Shown piece by piece: positions 54,079-64,000 of a stretch of DNA of 64,000 nucleotides. This DNA is from Ianthella basta (taxonomy: Eukaryota; Porifera; Demospongiae; Verongiida; Ianthellidae), in NCBI GenBank assembly GCA_964019415.1, contig OZ025872.1:2350699-2414698 (forward strand), written 5' to 3'. The notes beneath the pieces are model-generated. The model was given only the letters and a program-made list of their open reading frames with translations, made no database searches and was not told the origin of the DNA. The position numbers were made by a program, and so were the translations under genes. How positions within the stretch are numbered: position 1 is the first letter of the stretch; each line of letters starts with the position of its first letter.

Positions 54079-55116
54079 ACAAGGAGTCGTAGGATTCTTG
54101 GCTATGTATATGTGTATTGTACCTTCATTGTTTAACTTGCTATTGTTGTGCTCTTGTAGTGTGTGTGGTACTGTATTTATGCATTTTTGTTGTTGTTGTT
54201 TAGAGAGTGGCAGGGTGTTTTGTTGGGGAAGAAACAGTTATGGTGAACTGGGTGTGACGACTGAGCCGTCTGCTAACAGCTACTGGAAACCCAAAGAGAT
54301 TGAGTGTCTGAACGGAGTGAGGAAGGTATGTTGACGAAAGACCTGTAGTAATAATGTGTACAAATCACACTCAGTTGAAAAAGTGGTAATACAGGAGTGT
54401 CTGTTGATGGCATTAGCAATTAATTGTGTATAATGTACGTATTTACCTTATTGTAGCCTATTGCCTACATTTGTATGTAAGTAACATTGAGTAGTAACAG
54501 TAAGTAACAGTACTCCTGTTTGTTGTAGGTTGTGTGTGGGTCTGAGCACAATATGGCTATCACTGGTGAGCTGTTGTGTGCATAGGTGGGTGCATTGTGG
54601 GTTACATGTGAGTGTTGACTTATTTGGAAGCAGGGTTTGTGCTGTGTACTGCTGTAGAGATTTTGTACTGTAGTTCAGAGCAACTTACTGTACTCGTATA
54701 CTGTGTATTCATCGGATAGAGTTCTTAAAAATTCTATGTATTTTTCTCTCTCTCCCCCTCTTCCACTCCTCCTCACTCTCTTACTCTTACCCCATCTCCC
54801 ACACTGTCTACCTCTCCCTCTCTATCTTCCTCTCCTTCTCATCCTCCCTTCCACCTTCTCCCTCTCTGTATCCCTTTACTCCTCTCCCATTTCCTCTTTC
54901 TCCCCCTCCCTCTCTCTCCTCTCCCTCCCTTTCCTTCTCCTTTCCTAAGCTGACGGTGTCACTGTATCCTGGGGGTGGAATGAACATGGGATGTGTGGAG
55001 ATGGCACAGAAGAGAATGTGCTTGAACCCAAACCCATTCCAAAACTAACTAACCGGAATGTGACTGTAATTGGGACTGGTGCAGGACACTCGTTTGCTGT
55101 ATGTCCTGCACTGTAG
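49838..55116 (+). CDS. SERGEF: SERGEF / DelGEF, RCC1-repeat protein, 11 exons, 414 aa
   Basis: Exons 49838-49858, 49951-50092, 50698-50847, 51973-52082, 52510-52573, 53149-53241, 53354-53422, 53610-53879, 54204-54325, 54529-54565 and 54950-55116 total 1245 nt. RCC1 blades are clear: LFAWGANSYGQLCLGH, GEVWMAGWNAQGQLGVGH, QMWVWGSNRYGQLGIG, CVYAWGSGKKGQLGMG, GEVFTWGLNDHGQCG, RVFCWGRNSYGELGV and SWGWNEHGMCGDGTE. The first and last are nearly those of human SERGEF, which binds the exocyst subunit Sec5 and affects secretion. Length is close to the 458-residue human protein; the human acidic tail is absent. Blade 5 (exon 8) has a ~45-residue insert rich in Pro, Gly and acidic residues. Intron 2 starts with GC instead of GT (ACTG|GCACGT); only this junction keeps VT-GDGEVW in frame. 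Confidence 0.95.
51344..51480. mobile_element. Long imperfect foldback in SERGEF intron 3
   Basis: AACTTCACAGCTCAATGGAA and onwards for about 60 bases pairs with CTCAATGATCGCGGCTAATT through TTGAGCTGTGAAGTTGGATA. The right arm occurs a second time in direct orientation at 51757-51830 (AGCTCAATGGTCACAGCTAA to GGAGCTGTGAAGTTGGATTG). The outer ends of 51344 and 51830 are therefore also inverted repeats, like a ~490-bp foldback element. Confidence 0.75.
52762..53065. mobile_element. 304-bp MITE, pogo/Tigger-like ends, TA target duplication
   Basis: Starts CAGTGGAACCTGTCTAAGA and ends TCTTAGACAGGTTCCACTG, perfect 19-bp inverted termini, each flanked by TA. It has no coding capacity. The first 10 bases are those of the pogo element at 57519-58636. 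It lies in SERGEF intron 5. Confidence 0.93.
53432..53570. repeat. (GT)n microsatellite
   Basis: Starts nine bases after the donor of SERGEF intron 7 and fills most of that 187-bp intron. Confidence 0.97.
54029..54078. repeat. (TTG)n microsatellite
   Basis: Sixteen TTG/GTT triplets in SERGEF intron 8; a shorter (TTG) run forms part of the acceptor tract at 54187-54200. Confidence 0.97.
54735..54949. repeat. ~210-bp polypyrimidine tract before the last SERGEF exon
   Basis: Almost only C and T on the sense strand (CTCTCTCCCCCTCTTCC and similar) up to the acceptor CTTTCCTAAG. It may act as an extreme polypyrimidine tract; mirror symmetry could also allow triplex DNA. Confidence 0.9.
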
Positions 55117-55956
55117 CAATATAACAGCCCAACTCCACTGATGTCATGCGTCAGTGAGTACTGTATGAGCAGTCAACGAGCCTATTTTTATTTCAAAGAG
55201 TTGTAATTTATTATTGTACAATAATATTGTTGTGCCTGTACTATTGGGAGATATGATTGTACACAGTTCATCACACCATGCATACGTATGTATGTACATC
55301 TACTGTATGCACACAATACAGCACTCCCCGCAAGCCATCAGCTTTGAAGTGGGCATGTTGCAGGGGCAAATAGTTGCATCAGCAGCATGCATGGCTGTGC
55401 GCTGTACAGAAAGAAATCTTCTGAAGCAGCAAACGTTATAATAGTGATGGCCATAAATATTATAGGGTGTCTCTTACTGTATCTCTCTTAGATGTATATT
55501 GTATTCACTTTGATGTGATAACCTTTGCAATTGCCCCCAGCTTCTAGCCCTTTAATACTGTGTGATAGAATGAACATACATTCGATTTCCATGGCAAGCT
55601 TAAGGTGCACGTGCATATCTATATGCACAGAATCGAATGTACATGGATGCAAGAGCAGCTAGTGCATGCAGAATAGGTGTCTTAAGTAAGCAGAATTTTT
55701 TTCCTATTCATAGAGATCTATAATGATATGCTACAGAGATGTTCATATACCAGAGGTTAACGATCGATGCAGTAAGCTCTACACACAGTGTATAATGACA
55801 ACAGTACACAGTTACACACATTCATGCTCACACGCACATACACACACAGCCAGTGTTCAGCACCAGTGGATGACAGAGGAGAAAATAAAATTACATGCAT
55901 GAAAGTACATGTGGTGTGTCCCACAGTTCCCTCAAAGGGCTCGTTCACTTCTCTGT
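55117..55956. other. Convergent intergenic region between SERGEF and the kinesin-like gene
   Basis: It holds both 3' flanks. At 55567-55647 an interrupted inverted repeat (ACATTCGATT / AATCGAATGT) encloses GTGCATAT-CTATATGCAC. The part from about 55620 onwards is duplicated at 63735-64000. Confidence 0.6.
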
Positions 55957-60111
<4,155 letters not shown>

Positions 60112-60183
60112 CTGAGGGGGGAGGGGGAAGGAAGGGGAGGGGGAGGGGAGTGGAGGGATAAGAGCACTAAACGTTGTGCATGT

Positions 60184-60307
<124 letters not shown>

Positions 60308-60360
60308 TCATCTCCACTCTTGCACATGCAAGGTATGTGCTCTACACACACTCTAGCTCC

Positions 60361-60840
60361 ATACAAAACATATATAGCTCAGACTCTCTGCTTGCACCTG
60401 TGGAAAAGTGCAGTGTCACACATATATACTCAGTTAACCTCTACACTATCAGCGGTAGATCTAAAGGGATCTAGGGGTGCAAAGGAACCCCCTTTGCTCG
60501 TCTTTTGTAGGATTTTGGGCAATTTTTCAACCAGAAATAGGTGTGATGACCATATATCAGGGGCACTGTAAGCACCAACTAGCTACTGCAGAGCCCCTCT
60601 TTGGGTAATCCTAGATCCGCCACTGACTATGCACTATTTATGTTGTCTTTGCAGTACCAGTCCGTTTATAGAGGTGCATCATCTGGATTATCAAAAACTA
60701 CTTCAATCAGCAGGTCACCTTGCAATTGACCTCCTCACCTTGCAATTCACCTTGCAATTGAACTCCTCACCTTGGAGGTTTGTTGTGCTGTGGGAATTGG
60801 GGAAGGTTCCAAGAATGGCTGTAATGGATACTGACCAATG
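60361..60840. repeat. Duplicated block, copy 1 (copy 2 at 63237-63490)
   Basis: AGCTCAGACTCTC, CACTATTTATGTTGTCTTTG, TTGTTGTGCTGTGG-AATT and AAGAATGGCTGTAATGGATA occur in the same order in both blocks, both preceded by a (TG)n array and CTCTA-ACACACTCTAG. Copy 1 has an insertion of about 150 bp (60430-60620) and a small TTGCAATT tandem. Confidence 0.88.
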
Positions 60841-60984
60841 AATACACTTATAGTTTTGATAAGAGGGCACTACAGGGTGCATGGTCCAGTCAGTGGGTCA
60901 GTTTGCATACTGTTGCTGGGATGGGGTGGGAGGGGGGGAGGGGGCTCACCACTTGGGCTGGAGTGCAGTTTAGTGATATTCCTA

Positions 60985-61200
60985 GTATAAGAATATTGTA
61001 TGTAGGCTACAGCTGGCAGTTGTGCTGTGATATATATATAATTATCCAATATTATATGCATCACAGCACAACTACCAACTGTTAATAATATGGTGTGACT
61101 GTCACACCAATCAGTGCTCACACTAAGGGTGTGATCAGTCACACCATTACTTTAGTGTGACATCCACACTGACACCAGTATTCACACTGTTGTTCACATC
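60985..61200. other. Cluster of inverted repeats
   Basis: GGCAGTTGTGCTGTGATATA (61014) and TATGCATCACAGCACAACTA (61056) form a hairpin with an AT-rich loop. Directly after it come GGTGTGACTGTCACACC and repeated GTGTGA/TCACAC words. No gene is visible between 60112 and 61670 apart from a possible 32-bp kinesin exon. Confidence 0.7.
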
Positions 61201-61676
61201 TGTCATCATTCTGATAGATGAAGATAAGTATTTCATACACACAAAGACGAGAATTTACTATGAATCTTACAAGATCTAATTGCATGCCATATTGGTAAGT
61301 ACATAATTTGATAAACCTACCCTGGACACATGCAGCTTAGCCTGATGGTATGTTATGTACAGTGGGATGATCTCTTCAAACTATATGATTTGTGTATTTA
61401 ATGCAGTTTAATTTCATTGTAATCCTTATGTAAACAACAGGTGGTATATAGCAAGCAGGTCAGACCTTTGTCATTAATTCTTTAATTAATTTTAATTAAT
61501 TAGGGGCATTTCCTCTTACATCTGTGCGTGGGCGGTGGGTGGCAACCATGCACTCTTAGTGAGTATTTTGCACATTCTGACATCATCTAAACATTATGTA
61601 TAAGTATATAACATCCCACCTAATTGCGTCATGCACTGATTTTGAGAATCTGATTGGTGAACCTGACCTGACCCTT

Positions 61677-61690
61677 CCTATATAAAAGCT
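61677..61690 (+). promoter_or_regulatory. TATA box of the cysteine-rich gene
   Basis: TCCTATATAAAAGC lies about 120 bp before the ATG at 61803, the clearest TATA box in the window. A transcription start near 61710 would be expected. Confidence 0.65.
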
Positions 61691-61802
61691 GTGGTTCGTG
61701 ATGGTTCTTAGGTAGTTTCAAATTCCAAGTAAACTGAGCTTGATTGAGCTATATCGCAAAGCGCTTCAGCAGCTAGTAGATAGCTATATCTCTGAATCAG
61801 CA

Positions 61803-62228
61803 ATGGCAGGCAAATGGGACCCTGAGATAGTGGACACACCTGAGGACGGGTGCCACAAAGCAGGCACAACGAAGTGCCATTGCTTTAGCAAGTCGTTCAT
61901 TGAGTTGTACAGACAGAACGTCGGTGAAACCGCTGCCAACAGTAATTGTGCCAAGAAGGGATGCGGTGAAGCTGCAACAGGAGGTGCCCATCTGGATTTC
62001 GGGAATGGACTTGTGCTGATTTTGCCAATGTGTTCGTCTTGTAACACACCACGTGCCACTGACTGCTTCAAGATAAGTACATCGACTCACCCCAAGGCAC
62101 TGAGACTTTATTGCTGTTGTTTTAATACAAGGAATGCTAACTGTTGCTGTAACGAGTGCACGGGAGTAAATTGTAACACGTGCAAGTGCAGGACATCAGG
62201 AGAATGGATGTGCACATGCAGCGAATAG
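61803..62228 (+). CDS. Cysteine-rich zinc-binding protein of 141 aa, intronless
   Basis: Start chosen at the first ATG; the frame stays open upstream to about 61716 without another ATG. The product has 20 cysteines. The middle reads NCAKKGCGEAATGGAHLDFG and then ILPMCSSCN: a C-x4-C knuckle, a GAH histidine, and a hydrophobic strand ending CxxCN. That order resembles HNH-type treble-clef zinc domains found in bacterial and some eukaryotic proteins, but catalytic residues cannot be proven. The tail has CCC, NCCCNEC, NCNTCKC and CTC, metallothionein-like in density. There is no signal peptide, so it is probably intracellular. Function unknown; intronless with its own TATA box, which would also fit an acquired or stress-inducible gene. 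Confidence 0.72.
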   Translation: MAGKWDPEIVDTPEDGCHKAGTTKCHCFSKSFIELYRQNVGETAANSNCAKKGCGEAATGGAHLDFGNGLVLILPMCSSCNTPRATDCFKISTSTHPKALRLYCCCFNTRNANCCCNECTGVNCNTCKCRTSGEWMCTCSE

Positions 62229-63173
<945 letters not shown>

Positions 63174-63236
63174 TGTACTCCTGGTATGTGCTCTAAACGC
63201 ACTCTAGTTCCTTAAGCAATAGTTTGCATTTGAAAT

Positions 63237-63490
63237 ATAGCTCAGACTCTCGATCTGCTTGCACTCGTGGAAAATTACAATGTCACATGTATTATATTTG
63301 GTGATCACTACACTAGGCACTATTTATGTTGTCTTTGCAGTACAAGTTGTCTCATCTGAACTACGTACACCATAGGTTCTTCAATCAGCAGCCCACCTTG
63401 ACCTCCTGACCTTGTAGGTTTGTTGTGCTGTGGCAATTAGGGAAGGGTCCAAGAATGGCTGTAATGGATACTGACCAATGAATACACTTA
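63237..63490. repeat. Duplicated block, copy 2 (copy 1 at 60361-60840)
   Basis: Same order of words as copy 1, without the 150-bp insertion. With its preceding (TG)n array it extends the duplicated segment. Confidence 0.88.
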
Positions 63491-63507
63491 GTTGTATTAA
63501 GAGGGAG

Positions 63508-63636
63508 GCTATGTACAGTGTGGTCCAGTTGCTGCTGCTGCTGCTGCTGTTGGGGGCTCACAGGATATGTTTTGGCTGCAGTGCAGTCATACACCTAAAG
63601 TGCCAGGTGACCCATAGCACCTATCATAAGATGAAG
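63508..63636. repeat. Dispersed repeat block, copy 2 (first copy 3448-3570)
   Basis: Near-identical to the left-end copy, with six CTG triplets instead of four. Confidence 0.9.
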
Positions 63637-63734
63637 GTGTTTTCTATTTTGCTAGCAATGATTTCTTGCAAACTGAATTTGAAAGATTTGTTTGATATCG
63701 TAATTATGCAGTTTGACGTTCAACCAGTAGCATA

Positions 63735-64000
63735 TGCATGGAATGTGGATGCAAGAGCAATACAGAATAGGGCTACAAGATGTTTTAAAATGTACGTAAC
63801 ATAGAAACTGTTTTTCTCCTCCCATTCATAGAGATCTTTAGAGATGTTCCTATACCAAAGGTCAATGATGTAGTGAGCTCTACACACAGTGTATAATGAC
63901 AACAGTACACAGTTACACACATTCATGCTCACACACGCATACACACACAGCCAGTGTTCAGCACCAGTGGATGACAGAGGAGAAAATAGAATTACATGCA
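63735..64000 (-). pseudogene. Copy of the kinesin-like gene's 3' end, cut by the window edge
   Basis: 63815-64000 matches 55705-55895 closely (CTCTACACACAGTGTATAAT, GCCAGTGTTCAGCACCAGTG, ATGACAGAGGAGAAAATA), and 63738-63785 matches the words before it. This is the 3' untranslated part of the minus-strand kinesin-like gene. Its coding part, if any, would start within about 65 bp beyond the window. Confidence 0.85.

Overview
The window is eukaryotic and animal-like. Genes are split by many short introns (mostly 60-1500 bp) with GT-AG borders, CDS introns are filled with long (GT)n arrays and small DNA-transposon relics, and the proteins are metazoan families: NF-YA, a forkhead factor, SERGEF, mitochondrial S12, FYVE-type zinc fingers, Death/ZU5/CARD-like signalling modules and a ROC-COR GTPase. 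The compact layout and the expansion of ankyrin/Death proteins suggest a non-bilaterian animal, most likely a demosponge. That is inference; no species marker is visible.

Layout. 1-2166: two tandem satellites (34-bp and 58-bp units). 2167-4390: repeat-rich, with a relic of the GTPase gene. 4390-24366 (+): a 21-coding-exon gene for a 1632-residue protein with ankyrin repeats, ROC-COR GTPase and Death domain; its introns and ankyrin exons have been triplicated in place. 24618-31101 (+): a CARD-like/ZU5/Death protein, head-to-tail with the first. 31869-37560: a ~937-bp tandem array, followed by a second copy of the Death exon (38178-38430). 39440-41236 (-): intronless double FYVE-like zinc-finger protein. 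41858-42418 (-): mitochondrial ribosomal S12, divergent from 42728-45334 (+): NF-YA. 45600-46966 (+): His-rich and Pro/Tyr-rich protein. 47938-49661 (-): forkhead factor, divergent from 49838-55116 (+): SERGEF. 55957-60111 (-): kinesin-9-like carboxy-terminal half with a pogo-type element in an intron; it looks 5'-truncated and frame-broken. 61803-62228 (+): small intronless cysteine-rich protein with a TATA box. The right edge (63815-64000) repeats the kinesin gene's 3' end.

How the genes may work together. The two Death-domain genes are adjacent, co-oriented and end with the same exon design (Death exon plus a five-codon terminal exon). They may form a nucleotide-sensing receptor and a Death-domain partner, as in innate-immune or cell-death signalling; this is inference. 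The other genes are housekeeping or regulatory neighbours arranged as two tight divergent pairs. Exon models were assembled by hand from splice motifs and reading-frame continuity. The complete models for the ankyrin-GTPase gene (4899 nt), SERGEF (1245 nt), NF-YA, S12 and the forkhead gene all close in frame, which is strong internal support.
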